Position numbers and translations under genes: made by a program. A DNA stretch of 64,000 bases from positions 124,001 to 188,000 of the forward strand of contig NZ_AODE01000019.1 in the NCBI RefSeq assembly GCF_000525855.1, in the 5' to 3' direction. This document shows, in pieces, positions 8,587 to 18,350 of this stretch. How positions within the stretch are numbered: position 1 is the stretch's first letter; each line of letters opens with the position of its first letter. The stretch comes from Listeria cornellensis FSL F6-0969. Lineage in GTDB: Bacteria > Bacillota > Bacilli > Lactobacillales > Listeriaceae. Below the pieces are notes generated by a model, which saw only the letters and a list, made by a program, of their open reading frames with translations, had not been told where the DNA came from and searched no databases.

Positions 8587-9586
8587 TTAACGCGTTGTTC
8601 CGCGCATTTTTTTCGCTATGAGGTAAAATGACTGTTTTTTCTTCTACTTCTTCGTTTGCCATTAATTTCGTCAATAGACGCATCGCCACCGCACCAATAT
8701 CATAAAGCGGTTGAACCACCGTGGATAATTGCGGACGCGCCATCAATGTCAATTTCGTATTATTGGAAGTCACGATTTCAAGCTCTTCCGGCACTTTCAC
8801 ACCAGCATCAAGCGCAGCGTTCAAAACACCCATTGCAAGCTCGTCATCCGCCACATAAATCGCATCCGGCGTCGCTTTCAAACTGCTTAATTGTGCCCAA
8901 GCTTTAACACCTGCTTCATAATTATAAGCCGCCTCCAACACATAGTCTTCGTTAAATTTAATTTTAGCTTCTTTCAGCGCTTCACGATACCCGCCTAATT
9001 TCAACTCGCTGTTTACCGGTTCATCTAACGAACCGCTAATGAACGCCACCTTTTTATGTCCATTCTTCGTGAAACGAGACACAGCCTCATAACTTGCTTG
9101 TTTATAATCGATATTTACCGATGCAATCTTATTTGCTGCATCCACAGAACCCGCCAAAACAACCGGCGCTGGTGAACGATCAAATTCCTCTTGTAACTGC
9201 TCGGAAATACGCTCACCCATGTAGATAATGCCGTCCACTTGTTTACCAAGTAACGTATTCAAAACTTGCAATTCCTTATCTTCATTCTCATCCGAATTAC
9301 TCAAAATGATATTATATTTATACATCGTCGCAATATCTTCAATTCCACGTGCCAATTCTGCATAAAAAACGTTTGAAATATCAGGAATCATCACACCAAC
9401 CGTCGTTGTCTTCTTACTAGCCAACCCTCTAGCCACTGCATTAGGACGATATCCCAGCTGTTTAATAACATCCAATACTTTCTTTCTAGTAACCGGCTTT
9501 ACATTCGGATTCGCATTGACAACACGAGAAACCGTCGCCATCGAAACATTCGCCTCACGCGCCACATCATAAATTGTTATATTCAT
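8587..9586 (-). CDS. ccpA: catabolite control protein A
   Basis: LacI-family regulator. The N-terminal helix-turn-helix is [19 protein letters not shown] (5-23), with the hinge helix near 50-58 ([11 protein letters not shown]) and a periplasmic-binding-like core after that. CcpA with HPr-Ser-P controls carbon catabolite repression at cre sites. As sequenced, the frame runs on to 8534 with an odd C-terminus (ending RNRFVWLFF). Removing one A from the A7 run (8607-8613) gives a short ending SEKMRGTTR and a stop at 8587, about 332 residues, normal for CcpA. I give that end. Confidence 0.93.
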
Positions 9587-9637
9587 TCATTTCACTCTCC
9601 AGATTCATTTATTTTAACGGTTAGCCATATGTAACCA

Positions 9638-9653
9638 TTGTAAACGTACACAA
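9638..9653. promoter_or_regulatory. cre-like site in the ccpA leader
   Basis: TTGTAAACGTACACAA matches the cre consensus WTGNNARCGNWWWCAW at all but one position. It lies just downstream of the ccpA -10 box, a position suited to autorepression. Confidence 0.55.
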
Positions 9654-9668
9654 CCGTGCCTACACTTA

Positions 9669-9698
9669 ATAATACGATAGTTTTTTTTCGTTATGCAA
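9669..9698 (-). promoter_or_regulatory. promoter of ccpA
   Basis: TTGCAT (9693-9698), an 18-base spacer and TATTAT (9669-9674) on the minus strand. Confidence 0.6.
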
Positions 9699-9850
9699 TT
9701 GTTTTCACTTATTATTTACATTACTAAAAATTCAGAAGAAAGCGTTTCATTTGATTATTCAGCCCCTAAAACCATAAAACCCATTCGCAAAGCCAATGTA
9801 TTCCCTTACATATACTCAAGTAAACCAACCCATCCCTGATTTTTATACAC
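9699..9850. other. non-coding spacer, nothing recognised
   Basis: AT-rich spacer upstream of the ccpA promoter with no convincing ORF and no clear promoter. A cre-like string near 9740 is one base short of consensus. Confidence 0.4.
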
Positions 9851-9884
9851 AAAAAAAGCAGCTAGGAAATCATTTCCTAACCAC
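9851..9884 (-). terminator. terminator downstream of aroA
   Basis: TAGGAAA TGA TTTCCTA with flanking wobble pairs, then T7 on the minus strand. It is 240 bases past the aroA stop, so an aroA transcript would cross the structured element between them. Confidence 0.75.
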
Positions 9885-9929
9885 TCTCTGCATACGACTA
9901 ACTAAAAAATCCGGCTTCCCCACCAAACC

Positions 9930-10119
9930 TCAGCGCGGCGACAAATGATTAGCCCCTAGGAAAAAGCGAGTACCGAAGCCGAGCCTACTGGTGTATGTTG
10001 ACTAAAAACAGGGAGGGAGTCTTATCCCCGACCATGTGGGAAGTTATGCGAAACATGGTGTAGAAGAGCATCGGAACACAGCTTTTAACGACGGAAGTGA
10101 TCGTTTGTCGCCGCGCTGA
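9930..10119 (+). ncRNA. unidentified structured RNA candidate, 190 bases
   Basis: The two ends (9930-9951 and 10098-10119) form a 22-bp helix with no mismatch if read as plus-strand RNA. Two of the pairs are G-U (9946 with 10103, 9950 with 10099), which would be A-C clashes on the minus strand, so the plus strand is favoured. The interior has a 7-bp hairpin (ACCATGT with ACATGGT near 10044-10073), a GGGA/TCCC stem and purine-rich joints. There is no ORF. I see no good plus-strand promoter or terminator. I do not recognise the family; a small inverted-repeat element is the main alternative. Confidence 0.5.
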
Positions 10120-10124
10120 AGACT

Positions 10125-11210
10125 TTATTGGATGTTGGATGGGACCAATTTCGATTTCAAAATTTCTTCCCAGAAAGCGTCGAATTCTTTTAAGTCCATT
10201 TGTTGCGCTGAATCAGATAAAGCTACTGCTGGATCTGGATGCACCTCAGCCATAACGCCATCCGCACCAATTGCAAGTGCTGCTTTTGCACATGGAAGTA
10301 ATAAATCTTTACGCCCTGTAGAATGCGTTACATCAACCATAACTGGTAAATGTGTTTCTTGTTTTAAAATTGGAACAGCAGAGATATCTAATGTATTACG
10401 TGTTGCTTTTTCGTACGTACGGATACCACGTTCACAAAGAATAATTTGATCGTTTCCTTGCGCCATGATGTACTCGGCTGCACCAACAAATTCTTCAATC
10501 GTCGCAGATAACCCGCGTTTTAGCAAGATTGGCTTGTCTACTTGACCAACCGCTTTTAGAAGTTCAAAGTTCTGCATGTTACGTGCACCGATTTGAATTA
10601 CATCGATATGATCTAACGCCACTTCGATATCACGAGGCGTCACGATTTCACTAATCACGCCTAGGCCAAATTCGTCAGCAACACGTTTCAAAATTTGTAA
10701 TCCTTCAACGCCAAGTCCTTGGAAATCATATGGGCTCGTACGTGGCTTAAATGCGCCACCACGAAGTAATTTCAACCCTTTATCACGGACAGCGCCAGCA
10801 ACCGTTGCAACTTGCTCATAAGATTCCACAGAACACGGACCGAATACAAATGTTGGTACACCATTTCCAATCGGCACGCCATTGACATTGACAATCGTGT
10901 CCTCTTTCTTATTTTTGCGAGAAACAAGTAAAGCCTTCGAATTGTCGTCTTCTTGTAATTCCAAACCAGCTTTAAAAATTTCTTTAAATAATTTCTCAAT
11001 CGTGCTATCTTCAAAAGGACCTTTATTCACATCTGTAATCGCATTTAGCATTTGACGTTCACGAACTGGGTCAAAGCGAATAACTCCCTGCATGCCTTTT
11101 ATTTTGCCGATTTCTTGTACTAAGTTTGCTCGTTTATTGATAGCCTCTAAAACCTCGATATTCAAGCTATCAACTTGTGCGCGTAGTTCTTCTAAATTTG
11201 GATTTCCCAT
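10125..11210 (-). CDS. aroA: chorismate mutase/DAHP synthase fusion AroA(G)
   Basis: 361 residues from [17 protein letters not shown]. An upstream GTG would add four codons, but its sequence overlaps the GGAGAGGTGG ribosome site, so the ATG is preferred. Residues 1-85 are an AroQ-type chorismate mutase ([15 protein letters not shown]). Residues 100-360 are the DAHP synthase barrel ([43 protein letters not shown]). It catalyses the first step of aromatic amino acid synthesis; the mutase part acts as a chorismate/prephenate feedback sensor in Bacillus. Monocistronic. Confidence 0.95.
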   Translation of the reverse strand: MGNPNLEELRAQVDSLNIEVLEAINKRANLVQEIGKIKGMQGVIRFDPVRERQMLNAITDVNKGPFEDSTIEKLFKEIFKAGLELQEDDNSKALLVSRKNKKEDTIVNVNGVPIGNGVPTFVFGPCSVESYEQVATVAGAVRDKGLKLLRGGAFKPRTSPYDFQGLGVEGLQILKRVADEFGLGVISEIVTPRDIEVALDHIDVIQIGARNMQNFELLKAVGQVDKPILLKRGLSATIEEFVGAAEYIMAQGNDQIILCERGIRTYEKATRNTLDISAVPILKQETHLPVMVDVTHSTGRKDLLLPCAKAALAIGADGVMAEVHPDPAVALSDSAQQMDLKEFDAFWEEILKSKLVPSNIQ

Positions 11211-11264
11211 ATTTTTTGCCACCTCTCCAATTCCCTGTACATCTTTGTAATGTATACCTACTCA

Positions 11265-11293
11265 ATTATAGATGAAAAATAATGATTTGTCAC
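11265..11293 (-). promoter_or_regulatory. promoter of aroA
   Basis: GTGACA (11288-11293), a 17-base spacer and TATAAT (11265-11270) on the minus strand. Confidence 0.65.
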
Positions 11294-11616
11294 CATACTA
11301 CTTTTCCGCTTAAGCGCTTTTAAGCATTAAAGTGAATAAAATAATATTAACATTACTTCCTCCCAATTGCAAGCTTATTTTTATACACATCGAGTAGAAG
11401 CCTAGAAAACACAAACCTATGTTATAAAAAGAGACAAGAAAATATACGTTAATCCACTGCATTCAACAATCCCATTTTTCCCAAGAAGAATACTATGCGC
11501 GTCGTCGTAGCTTTCTGCCTCCTCCAGATTCTAGCTCACGGTGAACAGCCTAACAGTTCTTACTACCTAGCCTATTATTGATTTCCACCACCTAGCACTG
11601 GCGCATGCTGGCGTAC
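11294..11616. other. non-coding spacer with an RNA-like stretch
   Basis: No supported gene. Near 11309 a CGCTTAAGCGCTTTTAAGC string can form a hairpin. From about 11480 to 11615 the minus strand is strikingly purine-rich with repeated CTAGGTGG/CTAGGTAG/GTTAGGCTG units and a GAAC/GTTC hairpin. This resembles a small RNA rather than coding DNA, but no promoter or terminator for it is clear. Confidence 0.3.
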
Positions 11617-11656
11617 AAAAAAAACATGTAGCAGCTTTTGCCACCACATGTTTTTT
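11617..11656 (-). terminator. terminator of the M60 peptidase unit
   Basis: ACATGT arms with inner GGTGGC/GCTGCT pairing, then T8 on the minus strand. The plus strand has T6, so it may work both ways. Confidence 0.8.
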
Positions 11657-11681
11657 CATTCTTATTTCGTTATTTCTAGTT

Positions 11682-11804
11682 CTAACTGATCCATTTCTGA
11701 ACATCTTGCATCGTAGCCACTTGTACCACTTTTCCTTCCACAATAAGCTTAATGGAAACGATATCTGGTGCTGTAATCGAAATACTGGTATGTGGCTCTT
11801 CCAT
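11682..11804 (-). CDS. possible 40-residue protein after the M60 peptidase
   Basis: ORF starting MEEPHTSISITAPDIVSIKL and ending in the same unit before the terminator. It begins five bases after the peptidase stop and has amphipathic, protein-like composition. The ribosome site is weak (GGAATAAT). It could be a small separate protein coupled to the peptidase gene. I recognise no family. Confidence 0.4.
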   Translation of the reverse strand: MEEPHTSISITAPDIVSIKLIVEGKVVQVATMQDVQKWIS

Positions 11805-11809
11805 CGCTA

Positions 11810-14027
11810 TTATTCCGAGAACAAACTTGCATATTTTCCAACCCATTGCGATTTTGCTGGTTCAGATAAAAGTTGGATTGCAACCCATACATCATCTTTC
11901 ATCTCCGAATTCACAGCATTCGCCAAGGATGGATTAGCTTGGATTCTTGCTACCACTTCGTTAATTCTTGTGATCAAACTCTCTTCAGGATTATTTTTAA
12001 GCCGCTCATTTTCCAAGCCTTTGTTTGTTAGGATAAATGTATTTGTTTTTTGTGATACGTCCACAATGTTTGCGCCGCCTACTTTTAAGCGACCTGGTTC
12101 CGCATGATAAATCCGCAATTTATACCCTGCTTTGATATTTATTTCAGCTTTATCAACAACAGTATTCTTACCAGTCATTGATTTCGTATACACAACTGTA
12201 TCATTTGTATCTAGCACTTCTAATTTTGCGTAAACAACATCAGCAAAATAATCATGCGGCGTAGCAAAACTAGTATTGACGACTAACTTACCTTGCTCTA
12301 AATTCACCGTAGCAGAAGCAAACTCCCCATCCGATAATCCTAAGAATCGAATTTTTTGATCTGCTATAGGTCCCACGGTTTTTGGTGTATATTTGATTGT
12401 ACAATCATTTGTCGTCTCTTTTACGCGTAGGTAGTAATTATCTAGGCTATATTTCACTGTATTACCCGTTGGTGCATCAATTGTGTAAATACCATTAGGT
12501 AACGTTCCAAGTGAAATATCTTTCCCCGTTATTTCTACTTTCTTGATTTCTTTCTTCCCGTTCTTGATAGTTAAATATTTACCTTTTAATTGCGTGATAT
12601 CGTCAATATCTAGATGGATTGTAGCTGTTCCTGATAGACCACTTTTTGCTAATTGTTCTATATCTACAAAGTTCAGATACGATTTCAAACCTAATAGATT
12701 TTGAATAGCCTCAAGTTTAGACGCGGGCACAAGTTCTACCAATGGAGCGACTGCGGTGTAGCCCTCTGCACGATTTTCTTCTTGCTGTGTTTTTGACATG
12801 ACTCCCCCTGATGTCTGAATAACTGGTGTAAAATCAAAGCCACTAGCCTGCCCAAAATATTTTGAAACTAAATCCAGTAAATAATGTTCATTAGCTTTAA
12901 AACCTTCTGTATTAGCTAGTTTACGATATTCTTGATTAAAAGTTGTTAAGCCCTTATCCCCAGCTTTTTCAAGGAACATCCTTAAATATAGTTGCTTAGC
13001 AATGTCACCCCAATCGTTCACCGGACCCTTACCCGCACCATGCCACCATTCATCCATCGTGTCGTCATTAAATTTCTGCGCACTTTTAGCAGTAGCTATC
13101 CCGGCTTCCGATGTATCCTTTTTCTGAACACTATCACTATAAGTAAATGCATATAGCATATTCCAGACTTCGCCAACAGTGAACGATCCGTCATTAAAAG
13201 TACCTTGATACCCGTGACCTATCTCATGTAAAGCAGTTACATTAGTTGTTAACAAATCCTCTACACTGTCACCAGAATTGGCTGTATGACTTCCTCCATA
13301 ATAAGCATAGTTCTTGCCAACACTACTTTTATCGGCTTTCATGAAATACTTGTTAGGAATATTTTTATCTGTAGGATTTTCTGGTGTAAATGATAAGCCC
13401 GCTAATTCATTGTATTTCTCAAATGCACGAGTGAAATAATTACATAACTCATGAACCGTTTTAAAGTCACGCATATTTTTCATATAGGCCTTATCTTTTT
13501 CGGGGACCAAAATTTGGAGATACTTTGTTTTTATAAGAGCAAATTCTGCATCTGTACTATCCCAGTCTTTAAAAAAGGCAGCTTCGATATCGCCTTGCAT
13601 ATAGTTCGGTAAAGCTTTCATTGCATTTGTTAGCTTAAATTCGATGATGGGTGCCTCACTCCCAAATGTTGTGTCAATCAATGGAACTGATGTAACCGTA
13701 TTACTTACTTTAGTCCAAGAAGATGTGATTGAAGCACTTTTTTTCTGTTCTTGAATCATCGTTTAAGAGCTCTATTCTTAGGTTCTCTGTAAACTTTGGA
13801 TTCACTTGACGAACCTCTAACTCCACATTGGCTGGTAAAATAATTCCAAGGTCTTGTTTGTCATGCCCAATCCCTTTACCCAATCCCGCATTGCTCAGCC
13901 ATGTTGGATTCTCCAGTTTATATAACTTCATCGTCTTGATTTCGTCAGCGTTCGCTTGCATTGAAAAGCTGACACAGGTAATCGCTAGTAAAATTACTAG
14001 GAATCCCGCCATTTTTAACTTTTTCAT
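11810..14027 (-). CDS. secreted M60 (enhancin-like) metallopeptidase, frameshifted
   Basis: Starts MKKLKMAGFLVILLAITCVS, a signal peptide with likely cleavage after ANA near residue 29. The ATG has an AAGGGG ribosome site. Frame breaks in the A7 run 13738-13744; removing one A gives 738 residues. The zinc site HEIGHGYQG lies at about 13212-13228, with a downstream glutamate in GEVWN: the M60 gluzincin pattern. Family members cleave mucin-type glycoproteins. The C-terminal third has Ig-like strand-rich sequence that may bind carbohydrate. This gene is not in the Listeria aroA-ytxG spacing I remember, so it is probably accessory. Confidence 0.8.
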
Positions 14028-14192
14028 CTCAAAACCCCTTTTCCTTTTTTGTATGCATTTATTGGAACACACATACAAATCTAGTCTACCATTTTAAATA
14101 TTATTGGTACATACGTTTATGTTGAAATTCACCATAAAAAATCTATTTATGTATTTTTTGTGACTATTATCAATTATTATCATTAAAACTAC

Positions 14193-14239
14193 AAAAAAGG
14201 CTATGAATCATGTACAGAAACACATGATTCATAGCCTTT
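14193..14239 (-). terminator. terminator of the ytxG-ytxH unit
   Basis: Nearly perfect 17-bp stem (AAGGCTATGAATCATGT with its complement) and T6 on the minus strand. Confidence 0.9.
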
Positions 14240-14258
14240 CGCTCATTATGATTCGTCC

Positions 14259-14787
14259 TTACTTTTTCAGTTCTTTTTGCGCGTCCTCTACAATTTTCTC
14301 TGTCTTATCTTTCGCTGTTTTCGAAGCGTCTTTTACTTCTTCTTTTGATTTATCTGCCGCTTGCTTCACATCACCGCCCGCGTCTTTCACTTCGGACTTG
14401 AACGTTTCGCCTGCTTTTTGCGCCGCTTGCTTTGTTGCTTCCATGCCTGCTGCAGCTGTGTCTTTTACAGTTTTCGTTTGTTTAGAAACCGTTTCATATA
14501 GTTGACCAGACTTATCTTTTACTACGCCAACAAAATCTGACGCAGAATCAACAAGGGCATCTTTTTTTGTCTTTCGCTACGTTGCCAATTTCAATGCCTT
14601 TTTCGTACGCAACATCTTTCCATTGCGAACCTTTTTCTTTCATCACATCTACGTGCTCGTTTAAGTCGCCGCGTAGTTCTTTACCTGATTTTGGAGCTAA
14701 AAGTAGTGCCGTTACCGAACCTACGATACCTCCGATTAAACCACCGATTAGAAAATCTTTTACGTTAATTCCATCTTTTCCAGACAT
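14259..14787 (-). CDS. ytxH: YtxH-like general stress protein, frameshifted
   Basis: Start MSGKDGINVKDFLIGG with a GGAGGG site. Residues 9-30 form a glycine-rich membrane/GXXXG segment, GGLIGGIVGSVTALLLAPKS, the YtxH signature. The rest is a long Lys/Glu/Ala helical tail like CsbD or LEA-type stress proteins. Frame is lost in the A7 run 14562-14568; with one A removed it reads through to about 175 residues. It follows ytxG and shares its sigma-B-like promoter. Related proteins are general stress proteins of unknown mechanism. Confidence 0.85.
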
Positions 14788-14809
14788 ATATTTTCCCTCC
14801 ATCTTCATT

Positions 14810-15268
14810 TTATAAAGTGATTGTTTCTTCTTTCGCTTCCGCCGCAGCTTGTTTGGCAGCTTTATTGGCTTTCATCTTATCACGGAATGATAAAATGGAG
14901 TTACTAAATGATACGGCTTGTACGATTTTCGTCTCATTTGTGTGGACTTTATTCGTTGCAAGCGTTGCTAATTCACGAACAGATTGACTTAGCCCAAGAA
15001 GCGATACTCCGATGTCTCCAACAGCGTCGAATACTGGATCTACTTTTGCTACTTTGCCATTGATATCCTCGAGAAGATCGTTCGTTTTGCTCATTAGTTT
15101 CTCGGCCTGATCCGTAATACCCTTGACCTCACCTGTCATTTCCTCGAGCGATTTGGCCACTTCATCCATTGTTTTTGAGGTTGATTTAAGCGTCATGCCT
15201 AGATAAACCGCAATGACAAGTAGCGCGATTGCAGCAATTAGAGCCGCAATGTATAAAATTATTTCCAC
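14810..15268 (-). CDS. ytxG: DUF948 stress protein YtxG
   Basis: 152 residues from a GTG start (VEIILYIAALIAAIALLVIA), giving one N-terminal membrane helix and a long cytoplasmic helical region with heptad-like pattern (KSTSKTMDEVAKSLEEMTGE). This is the DUF948/YtxG family. A GTG three codons earlier is an alternative; the GGAGG site is compatible with both. It is the first gene of ytxG-ytxH, a known general stress pair in Bacillus and Listeria. Confidence 0.85.
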   Translation of the reverse strand: MEIILYIAALIAAIALLVIAVYLGMTLKSTSKTMDEVAKSLEEMTGEVKGITDQAEKLMSKTNDLLEDINGKVAKVDPVFDAVGDIGVSLLGLSQSVRELATLATNKVHTNETKIVQAVSFSNSILSFRDKMKANKAAKQAAAEAKEETITL

Positions 15269-15299
15269 CTTCTCCACACCTCCACATATATCTAACACT

Positions 15300-15325
15300 T
15301 TACCCCTAATGCGTCTATGTAAAAC
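15300..15325 (-). promoter_or_regulatory. sigma-B-like promoter of ytxG-ytxH
   Basis: On the minus strand GTTT (15322-15325), a 16-base spacer and GGGTAA (15300-15305), about 30 bases upstream of the ytxG start. Confidence 0.65.
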
Positions 15326-15497
15326 GACCATTTTTAAAGAACGGGCTGTCTTCATTTTAGCAATATTATGCGAAAAAGGGAAGTAAAATAGCATGGCGGT
15401 AACAAGATAAATTCTTTTTGGAAGCATATTTCGTAGATTTGAAGTAAACTATAGGGGTGCCGCGAAACGGTGGAAAAAATGAAATGGAGTGATTTTC

Positions 15498-16610
15498 TTG
15501 AAAGACCCACGTATTGAAAAACTAGCGTATAACTTAATCAACTACTCTGTAAACCTACAACCAGGCGAAAAAGTACTTATCGAAAACTTTGGCTTGCAAA
15601 AGGAATTGGTGACATCCCTTGTTGCTGAAGCCTATAAAGCTGGCGGATTTCCATTTGTATCCTTGAAAGAACCGCAAATTGACCGGGAAATGATGCTGGG
15701 CGCAAATCCAGAACAATATGCGAAAATTGCTGAATTTGAAGGCAACGTGATGAAGGAAATGGATGCATACATCGGCTTGCGTGCTGGTGATAATATTAAT
15801 GAGTTATCAGATGTTCCTGCTGAGAAATTAAAAATAAACGGCGAAACAGTCGGCAAAATGCATACGAGTATTCGCGTGAAGCAAACGAAATGGGTCGTTC
15901 TGCGTTATCCAAGTGCTTCTATGGCACAATTATCTGGTATGAGCACCGTTGGCTTCGAGGATTTCTATTTCCAAGTTTGTACACTTGATTACAGCAAAAT
16001 GGGCGAAGCGATGGAGAGTCTTGTAACGTTGATGAATCAAACCGACCGCATTCGTCTCGTCGGAGAAGGCACAGACCTACGTTTTTCGATCAAAGACATT
16101 CCTGCAATCAAATGTGCTGGTCAATTAAATATTCCTGATGGCGAGGTTTATACGGCTCCTGTGCGCGATTCTATCAATGGAACCATCACCTACAACACAC
16201 CTTCCCCTTATCAAGGTTTCGTTTTTGAAAATGTTTCCTTTACTTTTGAAAACGGAAAAATCGTGAAGGCTACTGCCAATGACACCGAACGTATTAACAA
16301 AATTTTGGACACAGATGAAGGCGCACGCTTTATTGGTGAGTTCGCGATTGGTGTGAATCCATTCATCCATGAGCCGATGCAAGATATTCTATTTGATGAG
16401 AAAATCGAGGGTAGCTTCCACTTCACGCCTGGTCAATGTTACGACGAAGCACCAAACGGCAACGACTCTGCAATTCACTGGGATCTTGTGAATATTCAAC
16501 GTCCAGAATACGGCGGCGGCGAAATTTACTTTGATGATGTGCTTATTCGTAAAGACGGCCAATTCGTGATTCCAGAACTTGAGAAATTAAACCCGGAAAA
16601 CTTAATTTAA
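15498..16610 (+). CDS. ampS: M29 family aminopeptidase (AmpS/PepS type)
   Basis: 370 residues from a TTG start (MKDPRIEKLAYNLINYSV) preceded by GGAG at eight bases; a GTG three codons earlier is too close to that site. M29 metallo-aminopeptidases are cytoplasmic two-metal enzymes. Expected ligand regions are visible: GEGTDLRFSI, GEVYTAPVRDSINGTI, GEFAIGVNPFI and SAIHWDLV. It removes N-terminal residues from peptides. Monocistronic, divergent from ytxG, with its own terminator. Confidence 0.92.
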   Translation: MKDPRIEKLAYNLINYSVNLQPGEKVLIENFGLQKELVTSLVAEAYKAGGFPFVSLKEPQIDREMMLGANPEQYAKIAEFEGNVMKEMDAYIGLRAGDNINELSDVPAEKLKINGETVGKMHTSIRVKQTKWVVLRYPSASMAQLSGMSTVGFEDFYFQVCTLDYSKMGEAMESLVTLMNQTDRIRLVGEGTDLRFSIKDIPAIKCAGQLNIPDGEVYTAPVRDSINGTITYNTPSPYQGFVFENVSFTFENGKIVKATANDTERINKILDTDEGARFIGEFAIGVNPFIHEPMQDILFDEKIEGSFHFTPGQCYDEAPNGNDSAIHWDLVNIQRPEYGGGEIYFDDVLIRKDGQFVIPELEKLNPENLI

Positions 16611-16618
16611 GCAGCAAA

Positions 16619-16654
16619 AAGGAATCCCCTTCTCAGCATCGGGATTCTTTTTTT
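16619..16654 (+). terminator. terminator of the M29 aminopeptidase gene
   Basis: GGAATCCC pairs with GGGATTC and is followed by T8. Confidence 0.85.
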
Positions 16655-16662
16655 AGGCATGC

Positions 16663-16705
16663 AAAAAAAGAACTGCAAACCAGGAATCATCCCCATCTAC
16701 AGTTC
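16663..16705 (-). terminator. terminator of murC
   Basis: GAACTG/CAGTTC closing stem with a partly paired interior, then T7 on the minus strand. Confidence 0.65.
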
Positions 16706-16718
16706 CTCATTTATTCTA

Positions 16719-18056
16719 TTAATTTACTACTCGCTTTTCTTCCATTATTTCCACACCTGCGTCGAGAACACCTTCATATGCTGCTTGGAACTTTTGAACA
16801 TCTCCTGCACCCATAAATAGGATGACTGCATTCGGGTATGCCAATAAACTCTCCATATGCTGTTCTTGAATCACGTGATTGCCTTTTGTTTTCGCTGCTA
16901 AGTCTTGAATCGTTAGTGTGCCACGATTTTCACGGGCTGAACCAAAAATATCACACAAATATACTTCGTCAGCTAAGTTCAAGCTATCCGCAAAACCTTG
17001 CAAGAACGCTTGTGTACGCGTAAATGTATGTGGTTGGAATACTGCAACAACTTGACGATCTGGGTACTTTTGTCTTGCTGCATTAACGGTCGCTCGGATT
17101 TCAGAAGGATGGTGTGCATAATCATCGACTAGCACTTGATCCTTTTTCTCCGTAATACTAAAACGGCGCTTCACACCTTCAAATGTGCGCAGTTCTTTCG
17201 CTACATCTTTGGCTGTAATTTTCTCATATTCACTCAGCGCAATCACGCTGAGCGCGTTAAGTACATTATGATCACCATAGGTTGGGATGACAAAATTACC
17301 GTACAACTCACCATTATGATATACGTCAAACGTCGAACCTGTCGTCTCTTTAATAATATTTTTAGCTTGGAACTCGTTACCGTCTTCGAAACCGAAATAA
17401 ACAATCGGAACATCTAGTTTTAAACGACGCAATTGCTTATCATCGCCCAATGCAAAAACGGCTTTCTTCACTTGTTTCCCAAACGATTCAAACGCACTGA
17501 AAACGTCATCCTCGCTCTTGAAATAGTCGGGATGATCCCAATCAATGTTTGTCATAATAGCATATGTTGGGGAATACGCTAGGAAATGACGTTGGTATTC
17601 ACACGCCTCTAACGCAAAATATTTAGCATCACGGTTTCCTTTTCCGGTTCCATCACCAATCAAATAAGATGTCGGGCACAACTCTTCCAGCACATGAGAA
17701 AGAAGCCCCGTCGTCGATGTTTTCCCGTGCGATCCAGTAACAGCAATACTCGTATAGCCATCAATTAATTGTCCTAAAAACTTGTGATAACGAATAACCG
17801 GTAAATCCATATCCAGTGCTTTCTTAATCTCTGGATGATCGTCCTTAAACGCATTCCCAGCAATAATGGTTAAGTCTTCATGAATATTATCTTCAGAAAA
17901 TGGTAAAATCTTAATGCCATCCTCTTCTAGTGCTTTTTGTGTAAAGAAATATTTCTCAACATCGCTTCCTTGCACACAGAAACCTTTATCAAACATAATT
18001 TGAGCCAGTGCACTCATACCTGACCCTTTAATCCCAACAAAATGATACGTCGTCAT
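16719..18056 (-). CDS. murC: UDP-N-acetylmuramate--L-alanine ligase
   Basis: 445 residues. N-terminal UDP-binding Rossmann motif [15 protein letters not shown] (5-19), the ATP P-loop [10 protein letters not shown] near 107-116, and the Mur ligase [10 protein letters not shown] motif near 318. MurC adds the first L-Ala to UDP-MurNAc in the cytoplasmic phase of peptidoglycan synthesis. The ATG has a GGGGG ribosome site. It sits next to sftA, as in related genomes. Confidence 0.97.
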   Translation of the reverse strand: MTTYHFVGIKGSGMSALAQIMFDKGFCVQGSDVEKYFFTQKALEEDGIKILPFSEDNIHEDLTIIAGNAFKDDHPEIKKALDMDLPVIRYHKFLGQLIDGYTSIAVTGSHGKTSTTGLLSHVLEELCPTSYLIGDGTGKGNRDAKYFALEACEYQRHFLAYSPTYAIMTNIDWDHPDYFKSEDDVFSAFESFGKQVKKAVFALGDDKQLRRLKLDVPIVYFGFEDGNEFQAKNIIKETTGSTFDVYHNGELYGNFVIPTYGDHNVLNALSVIALSEYEKITAKDVAKELRTFEGVKRRFSITEKKDQVLVDDYAHHPSEIRATVNAARQKYPDRQVVAVFQPHTFTRTQAFLQGFADSLNLADEVYLCDIFGSARENRGTLTIQDLAAKTKGNHVIQEQHMESLLAYPNAVILFMGAGDVQKFQAAYEGVLDAGVEIMEEKRVVN

Positions 18057-18228
18057 TAATTGAACCCCCAGAATTTTAATCTTTGAAGAGGTAGCCTAAA
18101 AAATAGTGTGTTGCCCAACTAAAAAAGCATTGTCATTATTTTTATTATTTCTAGACATCTTCTTGTACTACAGTTTAAACGTGTGTTTGATGTTCATCTA
18201 CGCTGTGACCGAAAAATCTCACTAATTA

Positions 18229-18237
18229 ATTATAGCA
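18229..18237 (-). promoter_or_regulatory. extended -10 promoter of murC
   Basis: TGCTATAAT on the minus strand; TATAAT is at 18229-18234 with the TG extension. No clear -35 is seen, as allowed for extended -10 promoters. The rest of 18057-18350 holds nothing I recognise. Confidence 0.5.
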
Positions 18238-18350
18238 CTTTCTCGCGCATTAAGAAATCCTTGTAGAAAATTTATATCCAAGGACTTATGTTTTTGCCCT
18301 TTTATGCGCAGTAAAGTAGATTTTTATACGCTAATAGAACTACTGATGTA

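Noticed and set aside
9738-9753. cre-like AGAAAGCGTTTCAT
   Set aside because: One base short after the central CG compared with consensus, and not placed at a promoter I can see.
11494-11580. 28-codon plus-strand ORF starting MRVVVAFCLLQ
   Set aside because: It looks like a signal peptide by chance; weak ribosome site and no promoter. The other strand looks RNA-like.
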